This document shows, piece after piece, positions 40,451-50,341 of a DNA stretch of 64,000 nt. The position numbers and the translations under genes are program-made. The notes under the pieces are model-generated. The model did no database searches, was not told the DNA's origin, and was given only the letters and a program-made list of their open reading frames with translations. Position 1 is the stretch's first letter. Every line of letters begins with the position of its first letter. Origin of the DNA: Streptomyces sp. DG2A-72 (GTDB lineage: Bacteria > Actinomycetota > Actinomycetes > Streptomycetales > Streptomycetaceae); assembly GCF_030499575.1 (NCBI RefSeq), contig NZ_JASTLC010000001.1, forward strand, positions 8,146,001 to 8,210,000. The letters are read 5' to 3'.

Positions 40451-41116
40451 TCAGCGTGACTGCGGCCCCCGTCGCTGCGGCAGCGTCACCACCGAAGCGT
40501 CGCCCGGACCGGCCGGCGGCAGACCCGCGACCTGGGCGAGCAGATCGCACCAGGACGCCAGGTGCGCCGCCGCGTCCGGGACGCCGCCCAGGCCCTCACG
40601 CGGCGTCCAGGAGGCGCGGATCTCGATCTGCGAGGCCGACGGGCGCTCGGCGAGGCCGCCGAAGTAGTGCGAGCTCGCGCGCGTGACGGTGCCGCTCGGC
40701 TCGCCGTACGTCAGTCCGCGCGCCTGCAGCGCACCGGTCAGCCAGGACCAGCACACCTCGGGCAGCAGCGGGTCGGCGGCGATCTCCTGTTCCAGTTCCG
40801 CGCGCACCAGCGTCACCAGCCGGAACGTGCCCCGCCAGGCGTCGTGTCCGGCCGGGTCGTGCAGCAGCACCAGGCGGCCGTCGGCCAGATCCTGGTCGCC
40901 GTCGACGACCGTGGCCTCCAGTGCGTGGGCGAAGGGGGCCAGGCGCTGGGGCGCGCGCGTCGGCTCGACCTCGACCTGCGGCCGCAGCCGTGCGGTGCGC
41001 AGCGCGTCGACGGCGGCGCGGAAGGGTGGCGGAGCGGTGGTGTCATGCCCAGCGCCCTCCTTCGCGTCGTCCATTCCGTCAGCGCCTTCCGACAGTTGTC
41101 CCTGAGCCGCAGCCAT
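40451..41116 (-). CDS. DUF3000-family protein
   Basis: This 221-aa actinobacterial conserved protein has the family features PPFRAAVDALRTARLRPQVEVEPTRAPQRLAPFAHALEA, DPAGHDAWRGTFRLVTLVRAELE and EVCWSWLTGAL. The function is unknown, but the gene is usually near hemE in actinobacteria, as here (divergent). The start is uncertain: ATG 41116 has no clear ribosome site, and ATG 41074 has GGAAGG ten bases upstream. Confidence 0.75.
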   Translation of the reverse strand: MAAAQGQLSEGADGMDDAKEGAGHDTTAPPPFRAAVDALRTARLRPQVEVEPTRAPQRLAPFAHALEATVVDGDQDLADGRLVLLHDPAGHDAWRGTFRLVTLVRAELEQEIAADPLLPEVCWSWLTGALQARGLTYGEPSGTVTRASSHYFGGLAERPSASQIEIRASWTPREGLGGVPDAAAHLASWCDLLAQVAGLPPAGPGDASVVTLPQRRGPQSR

Positions 41117-41242
41117 GCGGTGCAGATTAAGCGGAACGGGGGCTGGGTGCAGGGTAGACACCCTTGCCTGGGGTGGTTTGGTCGCCTACGGGGAGGGGTG
41201 GTCGCTGCTGTGGGGGCGGCTGCGGGCCGGTGAGGGCTGGGC

Positions 41243-41288
41243 GCGCCCACGCGGCGGAGCCGCATATCGACGCAGCCCCGCGCCCCTG
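41243..41288 (+). repeat. Dispersed palindromic repeat, copy B
   Basis: gcgcccacgcggcggagccg plus catatcgacgcagccccgcg and cccctg, nearly identical to copy A over 46 bp, between the DUF3000 gene and hemE. Confidence 0.7.
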
Positions 41289-41340
41289 GGTTGGCTGCCC
41301 TCGGACTGGGTTGTCAGTTGGGCGTGCGAGACTTTCCGTC

Positions 41341-42408
41341 GTGAGCGTCAATGACAGCCCTGCGGGCAAGCAGCCGACGGTGACGTATGACTCCGCCTTC
41401 ATGAAGGCGTGCAGGCGGGAGAGCGTGCCGCATACGCCGGTGTGGTTCATGCGGCAGGCAGGGCGCGCACTGCCGGAGTACCGCAAGGTCCGCGAGGGCA
41501 TTCCGATGCTCGAGTCCTGCACGCGGCCGGAGCTGGTCACCGAGATCACTCTTCAGCCGGTCCGTCGGTACGACGTGGACGCGGCGGTCTACTACAGCGA
41601 CATCGTCGTCCCGCTCAAGGCCATCGGTCTCGACCTCGACATCAAGCCCGGCGTCGGCCCGGTCGTCGAGCAGCCGATCCGCACCCGCGCGGACCTGGCC
41701 CGGCTGCGTGACCTCACCCCCGAGGACGTCGGTTACGTCACCGAGGCCATCGGCCTGCTCACGCGCGAGCTCGGCCAGACCCCGCTCATCGGTTTCGCGG
41801 GCGCGCCTTTCACCCTCGCGAGCTACCTCGTCGAGGGCGGCCCGTCCCGGACGTACGAGAACGCCAAGGCGATGATGTACGGCGACCCCGAGCTGTGGGC
41901 CGACCTGCTCGACCGCCTCGCGGACATCACGGCCGCCTTCCTGAAGGTCCAGATCGAGGCGGGCGCCTCGGCGGTCCAGCTGTTCGACTCCTGGGTCGGC
42001 GCGCTCGCCCCCGCCGACTACCGGCGCTCGGTCATGCCCGCCTCGGCGAAGGTGTTCGAGGCGGTCGCGGAGTACGGCGTGCCGCGCATCCACTTCGGTG
42101 TCGGCACCGGCGAGCTGCTGAGACTGATGGGCGAGGCCGGCGCGGACGTCGTGGGCGTCGACTGGCGTGTCCCGCTGGACGAGGCCGCCCGCCGCGTCGG
42201 CCCCGGCAAGGCGCTCCAGGGTAACCTCGACCCGACCGTCCTGTTCGCCTCCACGGAAGCCGTCGAGACCAAGACCCGCGAGGTCCTCGACGCGGCGGCC
42301 GGCCTGGAGGGGCATGTCTTCAACCTCGGCCACGGCGTCATGCCGAACACCGACCCGGACGCGCTGACCCGCCTCGTGGAGTACGTCCACACCCACACCG
42401 CACGCTGA
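41341..42408 (+). CDS. hemE: Uroporphyrinogen III decarboxylase
   Basis: A 355-aa enzyme converting uroporphyrinogen III to coproporphyrinogen III in haem synthesis. The signature PVWFMRQAGRALPEYR is near the N-terminus, and the second signature GFAGAPFTLASYLVEGG and the C-terminal VFNLGHGVMPNTDPD are intact. The start is GTG 41341; the longer open frame upstream overlaps the dispersed repeat. With hemG and hemQ 4-6 kb downstream it forms a loose haem cluster. Convergent with the rhomboid gene, one base between stops. Confidence 0.95.
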   Translation: MSVNDSPAGKQPTVTYDSAFMKACRRESVPHTPVWFMRQAGRALPEYRKVREGIPMLESCTRPELVTEITLQPVRRYDVDAAVYYSDIVVPLKAIGLDLDIKPGVGPVVEQPIRTRADLARLRDLTPEDVGYVTEAIGLLTRELGQTPLIGFAGAPFTLASYLVEGGPSRTYENAKAMMYGDPELWADLLDRLADITAAFLKVQIEAGASAVQLFDSWVGALAPADYRRSVMPASAKVFEAVAEYGVPRIHFGVGTGELLRLMGEAGADVVGVDWRVPLDEAARRVGPGKALQGNLDPTVLFASTEAVETKTREVLDAAAGLEGHVFNLGHGVMPNTDPDALTRLVEYVHTHTAR

Positions 42409-42409
42409 C

Positions 42410-43234
42410 TCACCACGTGTGCCGGGGCCGTGCCCGCCTGCCGAACAGCAGGCCGCGCGGCTCCGGTGGCGGTGGGGTGCCCTGCTTGAGCGGCCAGGCG
42501 AGCAGCATGCCGGCGAGGAAGCCGACGATGTGCGCCGCGTACGCCACCGTGCCCGCGTCGGAGATGCCCTCGCCGGACGAGTACACGGCCTGGAGCACGA
42601 ACCACAAGCCCAGCACCAGCCAGGCGGGCAGCCGCAACGGCAGGAAGATCAGGAAGGGCACGAGGACCCAGACGCGGGCCTTCGGATACAGCACCAGATA
42701 GGCGCCCAGCACCCCGGCGATGGCCCCGGACGCGCCGATCAGCGGTTCGCCGGAGTCGGCGTTGAGGAGCGCGAAGCCGTACGACGCCGCGTAGCCGCAG
42801 ACGACGTAGAAGAGCGTGAACCGCACATGGCCCATGCGGTCCTCGATGTTGTTGCCGAAGATCAGCAGGAAGAGCATGTTGCCGAGCAGGTGCAGCCAGC
42901 TGCCGTGCAGGAACATCGCCGTGAGGACGCTCAGTTCCGGCGACTTGTCGTAGGACGGCGGGCCGACCACGCAGCCCGGTCCCTGCCGGCCGACGGCGAT
43001 GTCACCGGTGGGCACCAGCTGGGGCATCTGGTGGTGGATCAACTCCCTTGGCACCGCCGCGTAGTGGTCGAGGAAGGCCTGGAGGTTGCAGAGCTGGGCC
43101 AGGCTGCTGTCCCCCGCCACGGAGCCGGCGATGCCCGGCATGGACAGGAAGACGACCACGTTCGTGGCGATCAGCGCGTACGTCACCCAAGGGGTGCGGC
43201 GCGCCGGGTTCACGTCATGGACGGGGATGACCAC
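42410..43234 (-). CDS. Rhomboid-family intramembrane serine protease
   Basis: A 274-aa membrane protease with about six hydrophobic segments. The catalytic Ser169 is in GASGAIAG, His235 in YAAHIVGFLAG. HGSWLHLLGNMLFLLIFGNNIED is the conserved L1/helix-2 region. A large extracytoplasmic loop (residues 40-100) contains several Cys/Pro residues. The start is GTG 43234. The substrate is unknown. Confidence 0.9.
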   Translation of the reverse strand: MVIPVHDVNPARRTPWVTYALIATNVVVFLSMPGIAGSVAGDSSLAQLCNLQAFLDHYAAVPRELIHHQMPQLVPTGDIAVGRQGPGCVVGPPSYDKSPELSVLTAMFLHGSWLHLLGNMLFLLIFGNNIEDRMGHVRFTLFYVVCGYAASYGFALLNADSGEPLIGASGAIAGVLGAYLVLYPKARVWVLVPFLIFLPLRLPAWLVLGLWFVLQAVYSSGEGISDAGTVAYAAHIVGFLAGMLLAWPLKQGTPPPPEPRGLLFGRRARPRHTW

Positions 43235-43353
43235 AAGGAAGTAGTGCCCCCGATGAGGGCGGCGAATCGGTGAACGTCGCCGGGGGAGCGTGCGTATGTC
43301 TCTTCAACCGCCCGCGGAATGGCGCTTCGCGGGGATGACGTGAGGAACAGGCG

Positions 43354-43665
43354 ATGAACGACCGAGTGACTCCTCCGATTCAGGCCTTGCCCGACGGTGA
43401 GGCCCAAGTTTCCCTGGTACTGAATCTGCCCTGGGAGGACATTGCCCGGCTCGGCCAGGAGGCGGGGCGGCTGGCGGCGCAGATGCAGCGGCCGGTGACG
43501 TTGGATGAGGCCGTCAGCCATAGGTTGCGGTCCGCGCGGGCTGCTGCGCACGCTCGGCCGGCGGGGGAGCAGCCGGCGGCTGCGGCGTCGGTTTCGTCTT
43601 TGCCGGCGAGGCCTCCGGCGGAGCAGGCGCGTCAGGCTATTGATCGGATCAACGGGACTGGTTGA
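43354..43665 (+). CDS. Conserved hypothetical protein, 103 aa
   Basis: ATG with GAGGAAC upstream. The N-terminal half (EAQVSLVLNLPWEDIARLGQEAGRLAAQMQRPVTLDEAVSHRL) resembles a short ribbon-helix or helical fold, and the rest is Ala/Pro-rich and probably disordered. No named family recognised. Confidence 0.55.
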   Translation: MNDRVTPPIQALPDGEAQVSLVLNLPWEDIARLGQEAGRLAAQMQRPVTLDEAVSHRLRSARAAAHARPAGEQPAAAASVSSLPARPPAEQARQAIDRINGTG

Positions 43666-43699
43666 TTTTCGGGGTGCGCCGTAGGGGTGTGGGTTGGTT

Positions 43700-43747
43700 G
43701 CGGGCTGTGGGTTCGTTGTGGCTTGTCGCGCAGTTCCCCGCGCCCCT
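43700..43747 (+). repeat. Dispersed palindromic repeat, copy C (partial)
   Basis: Shares the left part (gcgggctgtggg, tgtggct, gtcgcgc) and the right end (ccccgcgcccct) with copy A but lacks the middle gcggcggagccgcatat block. It ends at the 3' end of the flavoprotein gene. Confidence 0.55.
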
Positions 43748-45143
43748 AGGGATGCTGCTCTACTGCCTTTGATGCCTTTCTGGCCGCTACCAGTACCGGG
43801 TCCCAGACCGGGGAGAAGGGTGGGGCGTAGCCGAGGTCCAGGGCTGTCATTTGCTCGACCGTCATGCGTGCTGTGAGGGCTACCGCTGCGATGTCGACCC
43901 TCTTGCCCGCGCCCTCTCTGCCCACGATTTGGACGCCTAGGAGGCGGCCGGTGCGGCGTTCGGCGAGCATTTTCACCGTCATGGGGTTGGTGCCGGGGTA
44001 GTAGCCGGCGCGGCTGGTCGATTCGATGGTTACCGAGGTGAATTGGAGGCCCGCTCGGCGGGCGTCCTTTTCGCGGAGGCCGGTGCGGGCGATTTCCAGG
44101 TCGCAGACCTTGCTGACGGCTGTGCCTACGACGCCGGGAAACGTGGCGTAGCCGCCGCCGATGTTGGTGCCGATGATCTGGCCGTGTTTGTTGGCGTGGG
44201 TGCCCAGGGCGATGTGGCGTTGTCGGCCGGAGACCAGGTCGAGGACTTCGACGCAGTCGCCGCCGGACCAGATGTCGGCGTGGCCGCGTACGCGCATCGA
44301 GAGGTCGGTCAGCAGGCCTCCGTACGCGCCGAGGGGGAGGCCTGCCTGGGCGGCGAGGGTGGTCTCCGGGCGGACGCCGATGCCCAGGACGACCACGTCC
44401 GCCGGGTATTCGGCGGCCTCCGTGGCCACCGCGCGAACGTGGCCGTCCTCGCCGGTGAGGATCTTGGTGACCGCCGCGTCGTTGACCATGGTGATGCCGA
44501 GACCCTCCATGGCCTCGTGCACCAGGCGGCCCATGTCCGGGTCGAGGGTGGACATGGGCTCGCTGCCACGGTTGACGACCGTCACCTCGTAGCCGCGGTT
44601 GATGAGGGCCTCGGCCATCTCGACGCCGATGTAGCCCGCGCCGACGACCACGGCGTGTCGGCCACGCGTGCGTGCCAGCGTGTCGATGAGGGTCTGGCCG
44701 TCGTCGAGGGTCTGGACTCCGTGGACGCCGGGCGCGTCGGCGCCCGGCATGTCGGGGCGGATCGGGCGGGCGCCGGTGGCGATCACGAGTTTGTCGTACG
44801 ACGTCCAGGACTCGGCGCCGGAATCGACGTCACGCGCGCGTACGCGCTGTCGGTCGACGTCGATCTCCGTGGCCTCGGTACGCAGGCGCAGGTCGATGCC
44901 GCGGGCGCGGTGCTCCTCGGGGGTGCGGGCGATCAGCTGGTCCCGGTCGGAGACGTCGCCGCCGACCCAGTAGGGGATGCCGCACGCCGAGTACGAGGTG
45001 AAGTGGCCGCGTTCGAAGGCCACGATCTCCAGCTCGTCCGGGCCTTTGAGGCGGCGGGCCTGTGACGCCGCGGACATTCCCGCGGCGTCGCCGCCGATCA
45101 CGACCAGTCGTTCCCGTGCACTTCGTGCAGCGCTCATGCTCAT
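43746..45143 (-). CDS. CoA-disulfide-reductase-like FAD/NAD(P) oxidoreductase
   Basis: A 465-aa single-cysteine pyridine-nucleotide-disulfide oxidoreductase. It has the FAD motif LVVIGGDAAGMSAASQARR at residues 13-31 and the redox-active C54 in SYSACGIPYWVGG, as in CoA-disulfide and polysulfide reductases. The NAD(P) motif is VVVGAGYIGVEMAEAL and the second FAD motif DIWSGGDCVE. A dimerisation domain closes the protein. Likely role: thiol/persulfide redox balance in the cytoplasm. The exact disulfide substrate is unknown. Confidence 0.85.
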   Translation of the reverse strand: MSMSAARSARERLVVIGGDAAGMSAASQARRLKGPDELEIVAFERGHFTSYSACGIPYWVGGDVSDRDQLIARTPEEHRARGIDLRLRTEATEIDVDRQRVRARDVDSGAESWTSYDKLVIATGARPIRPDMPGADAPGVHGVQTLDDGQTLIDTLARTRGRHAVVVGAGYIGVEMAEALINRGYEVTVVNRGSEPMSTLDPDMGRLVHEAMEGLGITMVNDAAVTKILTGEDGHVRAVATEAAEYPADVVVLGIGVRPETTLAAQAGLPLGAYGGLLTDLSMRVRGHADIWSGGDCVEVLDLVSGRQRHIALGTHANKHGQIIGTNIGGGYATFPGVVGTAVSKVCDLEIARTGLREKDARRAGLQFTSVTIESTSRAGYYPGTNPMTVKMLAERRTGRLLGVQIVGREGAGKRVDIAAVALTARMTVEQMTALDLGYAPPFSPVWDPVLVAARKASKAVEQHP

Positions 45144-45184
45144 GCGAACACGCTACGGGGGCCGGGCATTTCAAGCCCGTACCC

Positions 45185-46159
45185 TCAGTCCTCGTCTTCT
45201 GCGCGGGGGCGCTCCGGTGCCGGGTGCGCCGCCGGGATCGGGCCCAGCGCGCTCATCGCGGGCGCGGGGGCCGGGCGGCGGGGCAGCCGGGGGCGGATCA
45301 GGCGCAGCCAGAGCAGGACGAGCAGCGCCGCCGCCGCGGCGAACGGCAGCACCGCCGCGATCGCCACGCCGATCCAGCGCAGCACCGTCACGAACGCGTC
45401 CCAGCCGCCCGTGAGTGCGTCCACGAACCCTGGGTCGTCGTCCTCGGCGGCATCCTTCTTCACGGGCGTCTGCGAGAGGGAGAGCGTGATGGTGGCCAGC
45501 GTCGTGCGGTCCTTCAGGGACACCTGCTGGGCGAGGAGGGACTCCAGGTTGGCCTGGCGGGTGCTCAACTCGCCTTCCAGGGTGACCACATCGCTGAGCC
45601 TGGTCGCCTGGTCCATCAGCTCGCGGATCCGGGCGACGCTGGCGCGCTGCGACTTGATGCGGCTCTCCACGTCGACGACCTGCTCGGTGACGTCCTGCGC
45701 CTTCGCCGTGCGGTCGAGGAGCTTGCCCGCGCCCTCCAGATCGGTGAGGACCTCCTCGTACTGGTCGATGGGCACGCGCAGGATCACGCGGGTGCGCTCG
45801 TTGCCCTTCTCGTCGCGAGTGGTGGTCTCGTTGCCGACGTAGCCACCCGCGTTCTCGGCGGTCGTACGGGCCTCGTCCAGGGCCTTCGGGACGTCCTTGA
45901 CCTGCACGGTCAGCGAGGCCGTACGGATGATGTGGCTCGCGGACAGGTTGGGCGGGGCGTCGGCCTTGGCGCCGCTCGCGTCGCTTTCGCCGCCCGCGGC
46001 GCCCTCCTGGCGCCCCTCCGGTGCCGCGGCGGCCGCGTCGCCGCCGCTGCCACGGTCGGAGCTGTCGTTCGCGCCGGTGCAGCCCGTCAGCGCCAGGGCG
46101 GCGGCCAGCAGGATCCCGGCCAGCGCCGGAACCGGTCGTACGGAACGTCGTGTGCGCAT
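45185..46159 (-). CDS. DUF4349 lipoprotein
   Basis: A 324-aa protein with lipobox LTGC after a signal peptide. A Gly/Ala-rich linker precedes the DUF4349 domain (IIRTASLTVQVKDVPKALDEARTTAENAGGYVGNE..., RVPIDQYEEVLTDLEG). A coiled coil (VVDVESRIKSQRASVARIRELMDQA) and one C-terminal transmembrane helix (WIGVAIAAVLPFAAAAALLVLLW) follow. Function unknown, presumably envelope-associated. Confidence 0.82.
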   Translation of the reverse strand: MRTRRSVRPVPALAGILLAAALALTGCTGANDSSDRGSGGDAAAAAPEGRQEGAAGGESDASGAKADAPPNLSASHIIRTASLTVQVKDVPKALDEARTTAENAGGYVGNETTTRDEKGNERTRVILRVPIDQYEEVLTDLEGAGKLLDRTAKAQDVTEQVVDVESRIKSQRASVARIRELMDQATRLSDVVTLEGELSTRQANLESLLAQQVSLKDRTTLATITLSLSQTPVKKDAAEDDDPGFVDALTGGWDAFVTVLRWIGVAIAAVLPFAAAAALLVLLWLRLIRPRLPRRPAPAPAMSALGPIPAAHPAPERPRAEDED

Positions 46160-46368
46160 GTGCGGCTACCCCCGAGGGTCGGTGACGACTGACATGACTT
46201 CGACGCCGGGGCGGGCCGGGACGTTGGCCGGAAACGGTCCCGAAGAGGTCACGGTCGGGACTCGCGCCGGACACCCGGGGCGCTGTGTTTGATGGCTCAG
46301 TCGCCTGCGGCGCGCCCCTTCGGCTCCCTCGCGGACGGACTGTCAGTGGGGTCTGAGAGGCTGGGGAC

Positions 46369-47829
46369 ATGCACGAAACGGAGACTCGTACGGGTGCGGG
46401 GCAGGTCGTCGTCATCGGTGGCGGTGTTGCCGGGCTGGCCGCCGCCCATCGGCTGGTGCGGCGTGGGGCGCGCGTGACCGTCCTGGAGGCGTCGGACCGG
46501 GTCGGCGGCAAGCTGCTGCCCGGCGAGATCGCGGGCGCGCGGGTGGACTTCGGCGCCGAGGCGATGCTCGCGCGCCGCCCCGAGGCGGTGGCCCTCGCCC
46601 GCGAGGCAGGGCTCACCGACCGCCTCCAGCCGCCCGCCACCGCGTCCGCCGCGATCTGGACCCGCGGCGCCCTGCGCCCGATGCCCAAGGGCCACGTCAT
46701 GGGCGTCCCCGGCACCGCCTCCGCCCTGACCGGCGTCCTCTCCGAGGAGGGTCTGCGCCGCATCGAGCGCGACGCCGACCTGCCGCGCACCGAGGTGGGG
46801 GAGGACGTCGCCGTCGGGGCGTATGTGGCCGAGCGGCTGGGCCGTGAGGTCGTCGACCGCCTGGTGGAACCTCTGCTCGGCGGTGTCTACGCGGGCGACG
46901 CCTACCGCATCTCGATGCGCTCCGCGGTCCCCCAGCTCTTCCAGGCGGCCCGGACGCACCACTCGCTCACGGAGGGGGTCCGCGAGATCCAGGCGAAGGC
47001 GGCCGCCGCCCAGCAGACCGGTCCCGTCTTCACGGGCATCGAGGGCGGGGTGGGCAGCCTGCCGCTCGCCGTGGCCGAGTCGGTGCGCGAGCGGGGCGGC
47101 GAGATCGTCACCGGGGCGGCCGTCACGGAGCTGCGCCGGGAGCCCTCCGGGAGGTGGCGGGTCGTCACCGGCGACCGCGTCCTGCACGCCGACGCGGTGG
47201 TCGTCGCCGTGCCCGCACCTGCCGCCGCCGACCTTCTGCGCGCCGAGGTCCCCGCCGCCGCGGCCGAGCTCTCCGCCGTCGAGTACGCCTCCATGGCGCT
47301 GGTCACCCTCGCCTACCGCCGCGCCGAGACCGCACTCCCCGAAGGCAGCGGATTCCTCGTGCCGCCGGTCGACGGGCGCACCATCAAGGCGTCCACCTTC
47401 GCCTCGCAGAAGTGGGGCTGGATCGCCGACGCGAACCCCGACCTCGTCGTCCTGCGCACCTCCGTCGGGCGGTACGGAGAGACCGAGATCCTTCAGCGGG
47501 CGGACGACGAGCTGGTGGACGTCTCGCGGCACGACCTCAAGGCGGCGACCGGCCTCGACGCGACCCCCGTCGAGACCCGGGTCACCCGCTGGGACGACGG
47601 CCTGCCCCAGTACCCCGTCGGCCACCACGCGCGCGTGGCCCGCATCCGCGAGCACGTGGCCAAGCTGCCGGGCCTGGCGGTGTGCGGCGCGCAGTACGAC
47701 GGCGTCGGCATCCCGGCGTGCATCGCGAGCGCGTACGCGGCGGTGGACCAGATCCACGGCGACCTGCGCGCTGTGGAGGACCTCACCGCCCACCCGGTGC
47801 GGAGTCCGCACGGCGGAGCGGGAGAATGA
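46369..47829 (+). CDS. hemG: Coproporphyrinogen III / protoporphyrinogen oxidase
   Basis: A 486-aa flavoprotein with the dinucleotide-binding motif [21 protein letters not shown] near residue 12 and the substrate-domain block [22 protein letters not shown]. In actinobacteria this enzyme oxidises coproporphyrinogen III to coproporphyrin III. It is followed by hemQ, with an overlap or few-base gap, so the two are co-expressed. Confidence 0.9.
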   Translation: MHETETRTGAGQVVVIGGGVAGLAAAHRLVRRGARVTVLEASDRVGGKLLPGEIAGARVDFGAEAMLARRPEAVALAREAGLTDRLQPPATASAAIWTRGALRPMPKGHVMGVPGTASALTGVLSEEGLRRIERDADLPRTEVGEDVAVGAYVAERLGREVVDRLVEPLLGGVYAGDAYRISMRSAVPQLFQAARTHHSLTEGVREIQAKAAAAQQTGPVFTGIEGGVGSLPLAVAESVRERGGEIVTGAAVTELRREPSGRWRVVTGDRVLHADAVVVAVPAPAAADLLRAEVPAAAAELSAVEYASMALVTLAYRRAETALPEGSGFLVPPVDGRTIKASTFASQKWGWIADANPDLVVLRTSVGRYGETEILQRADDELVDVSRHDLKAATGLDATPVETRVTRWDDGLPQYPVGHHARVARIREHVAKLPGLAVCGAQYDGVGIPACIASAYAAVDQIHGDLRAVEDLTAHPVRSPHGGAGE

Positions 47830-47834
47830 GGGAC

Positions 47835-48566
47835 ATGAGTGACGACGCCCCCACCACCGAGTCCGCCAGGGTCCCGAACAAGGGCAAACTGGCCAAGGAC
47901 CTCAACGAGGTCATCCGCTACACGCTGTGGTCCGTCTTCAAGCTGAAGGACGTCCTCCCCGAGGACCGCGCGAGCTACGCCGACGAGGTCCAGGAGCTGT
48001 TCGACCAGCTCGCCGCGAAGGACGTGACGATCCGCGGCACCTACGACGTGTCCGGGCTGCGCGCCGACGCCGACCTCATGATCTGGTGGCACGCGGAGAC
48101 CAGCGACCAGCTCCAGGAGGCGTACAACCTCTTCCGCCGCACCAAGCTGGGCCGCGCGCTCGAGCCGGTCTGGTCGAACATGGCGCTGCACCGCCCCGCC
48201 GAGTTCAACCGCTCGCACATCCCGGCGTTCCTCGCCGACGAGACGCCGCGCAACTACATCAGCGTCTACCCCTTCGTGCGCTCCTACGACTGGTACCTGC
48301 TGCCCGACGAGGACCGCCGCCGCATGCTCGCCGACCACGGCAAGATGGCCCGCGGCTACCCGGACGTGCGCGCCAACACGGTCGCCTCGTTCTCGCTCGG
48401 CGACTACGAGTGGATCCTCGCCTTCGAGGCCGACGAGCTGTACCGCATCGTCGACCTCATGCGTCACCTCCGCGCCTCCGAGGCCCGGCTGCACGTCCGC
48501 GAGGAGGTGCCGTTCTACACGGGCCGCCGCAAGGACATCGGCGAGCTGATCGCAGGGCTCGCCTGA
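47835..48566 (+). CDS. hemQ: Coproheme decarboxylase (chlorite-dismutase family)
   Basis: A 243-aa enzyme converting iron-coproporphyrin to haem b in the final step. It has the family core [23 protein letters not shown] and [34 protein letters not shown], containing the reactive Tyr and heme-ligand His regions. ATG 47835 (MSDDAP) is chosen; an ATG at 47826 overlapping the hemG stop is possible. Confidence 0.93.
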   Translation: MSDDAPTTESARVPNKGKLAKDLNEVIRYTLWSVFKLKDVLPEDRASYADEVQELFDQLAAKDVTIRGTYDVSGLRADADLMIWWHAETSDQLQEAYNLFRRTKLGRALEPVWSNMALHRPAEFNRSHIPAFLADETPRNYISVYPFVRSYDWYLLPDEDRRRMLADHGKMARGYPDVRANTVASFSLGDYEWILAFEADELYRIVDLMRHLRASEARLHVREEVPFYTGRRKDIGELIAGLA

Positions 48567-48572
48567 TCAGCC

Positions 48573-50225
48573 TCAGCCCTTGTGCCGGGCGGCTGTCGCC
48601 TTGTCGGCGCGGTCGCCCGTCCGGGGCGGCTCGGCGGACTTCGTCTCCGGCTTGGGCTCCGGATGTGCCTTGCAGGCCGCGCGCCACAGTGGCAGACGGC
48701 CCTCCAGCAGATACGCGTCCAGGTGCCCGTTGATGCAGGCGTTCGGCCCGCCCGCGATGCCGTGCGTGCCGGAGTCCCGCTCGGTCACCAGCACCGAGCC
48801 CGTGAGCCGCCGCTGCATTTCGCGGGCGCCGTCATAGGGGGTGGCCGCGTCCCGCTCGGCCGCCAGGATCAGCGTCGGCGGCAGCTCGCCCGGCGCGGTG
48901 CGCACGTCGAGGGGCTTCTGCCGGGGCGCCGGCCAGTAGGCGCACGGCAGGTTGAGCCACACGTTGTCCCAGGTCTCGAAGGGTGCCACGCGCGCGAGTT
49001 GGGTGTTGTCCCGGTCCCACACCGCCCAGTTCGTCGGCCAGGGTCCGTCGTTGCACTCGACGGCCGTGTAGACGGCGCCCGAGTTCTCCTCCTCGGCCGC
49101 CGCCTCGGTCTGCGGCCCGGCGATGTCGATCAGCGGCTGCGGATCGCCCTTCAGATACGCCGACAGGGCCTGCGCGCGCCCCGGCCAGTAGTCGTCGTAG
49201 TACCCGGCCGTGAGAAACGCGTCCTGCAACTGCCCCGGCCCCACCTTGCCGCCCGCCGGCTTGTCGGCCAGCCGCGCCCGCGCCTTCTCGTAGTTGCGCA
49301 GCACCTGCTGCGGGGTGTCGCCGAGGCCGTACACGCCGTCGTGCTTGGCGATCCACTTCCGCAGATCCGCCCAGCGGCCCTCGAACGCGGCCGACTGGGC
49401 GAGGTTGTTGCCGTACCAGATCTGCTCCGGGTCCGGGTTCACCGGCCCGTCGAGCACCATCCGCCGCACATGCGTGGGGAACAGCGTCGCGTACAGCGCC
49501 CCGAAGTAGGTCCCGTACGAGGCGCCCATGAACGTCAGCTTCTCCTCGCCCAGCGCGGCCCGCAGGACGTCCAGGTCACGGGCGTTGTTGAGGGAGTGGT
49601 AGTGCTTCAGGGCGCTGCCCGACCGCTTGGCGCAGCCGCGCGCATAGGCCTTGGCCTGCGCGATGCGCTCCTTCTTGTACGCCTGAGAGGGGTACGTCGG
49701 CGACTGTGAGGGTGCCTTGAAGAACTGCTTGGGGTCCTGGCAGGACAGCGGCGCGGACCGGCCGACGCCGCGCGGGGCGTAGCCGACGAGGTCGTACGCT
49801 CCGGCGACGCGCTTCCACTCGGGGACCATCCCGACCAGCGGGAAGTACATGCCCGAGGCGCCCGGCCCGCCCGGGTTGTAGACCAGGGCGCCCTGCCGGG
49901 GCACCTCGCGCTTGCTGTTGTGCGGGTCCTTGTGGGTCGCCCGCACGCGGCTGACGGTGAGCTTGATCTGCTTGCCGTTCGGCTGCGCGTAGTCGAGGGG
50001 GACGGTCACCGTGCCGCACTGCATGCGGCCCGGCATGTCCTGTCCCAGCGCGCACTTGCCGAAGTCGATCCCGGCCGCCTCGGCGCGCGCGGCGGCGACC
50101 GCGGTGCCGTGCAGCTCGGGCATGCCTGTCGCGGCCTCGGTACCGCCGGCCGGCGGGGCGGTGACACCGGCAAGGGCTGTCAGGAGCAAGGACCCGGCGG
50201 CCGAGTAGAGGGCGGGGGCTCTCAT
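48573..50225 (-). CDS. Secreted alpha/beta-hydrolase, tripeptidyl-aminopeptidase-like
   Basis: A 550-aa protein with a signal peptide (YSAAGSLLLTALAGVTAPPAGG). The proline-iminopeptidase-like core has YNPGGPGASG (oxyanion region), nucleophile motif FMGASYGTYFGALYA, and a C-terminal TAP-type domain (PTLILAAERDAATPYDGAREM, then the His in DSGTHGIAGG). It resembles Streptomyces Slp/Tap exopeptidases that trim peptides outside the cell. The ATG at 50225 is chosen for the signal peptide. Confidence 0.85.
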   Translation of the reverse strand: MRAPALYSAAGSLLLTALAGVTAPPAGGTEAATGMPELHGTAVAAARAEAAGIDFGKCALGQDMPGRMQCGTVTVPLDYAQPNGKQIKLTVSRVRATHKDPHNSKREVPRQGALVYNPGGPGASGMYFPLVGMVPEWKRVAGAYDLVGYAPRGVGRSAPLSCQDPKQFFKAPSQSPTYPSQAYKKERIAQAKAYARGCAKRSGSALKHYHSLNNARDLDVLRAALGEEKLTFMGASYGTYFGALYATLFPTHVRRMVLDGPVNPDPEQIWYGNNLAQSAAFEGRWADLRKWIAKHDGVYGLGDTPQQVLRNYEKARARLADKPAGGKVGPGQLQDAFLTAGYYDDYWPGRAQALSAYLKGDPQPLIDIAGPQTEAAAEEENSGAVYTAVECNDGPWPTNWAVWDRDNTQLARVAPFETWDNVWLNLPCAYWPAPRQKPLDVRTAPGELPPTLILAAERDAATPYDGAREMQRRLTGSVLVTERDSGTHGIAGGPNACINGHLDAYLLEGRLPLWRAACKAHPEPKPETKSAEPPRTGDRADKATAARHKG

Positions 50226-50341
50226 CAGGTATCCCTTCGGTGCACGGCAGCAACAGAAGGGATGTTTCGGTCGGCCGTTGGCGAAGGCAAGCACCGCCCG
50301 CCGGTGTCGGCGCCATTGCGCCCTATGCGCCCCCTGACGTG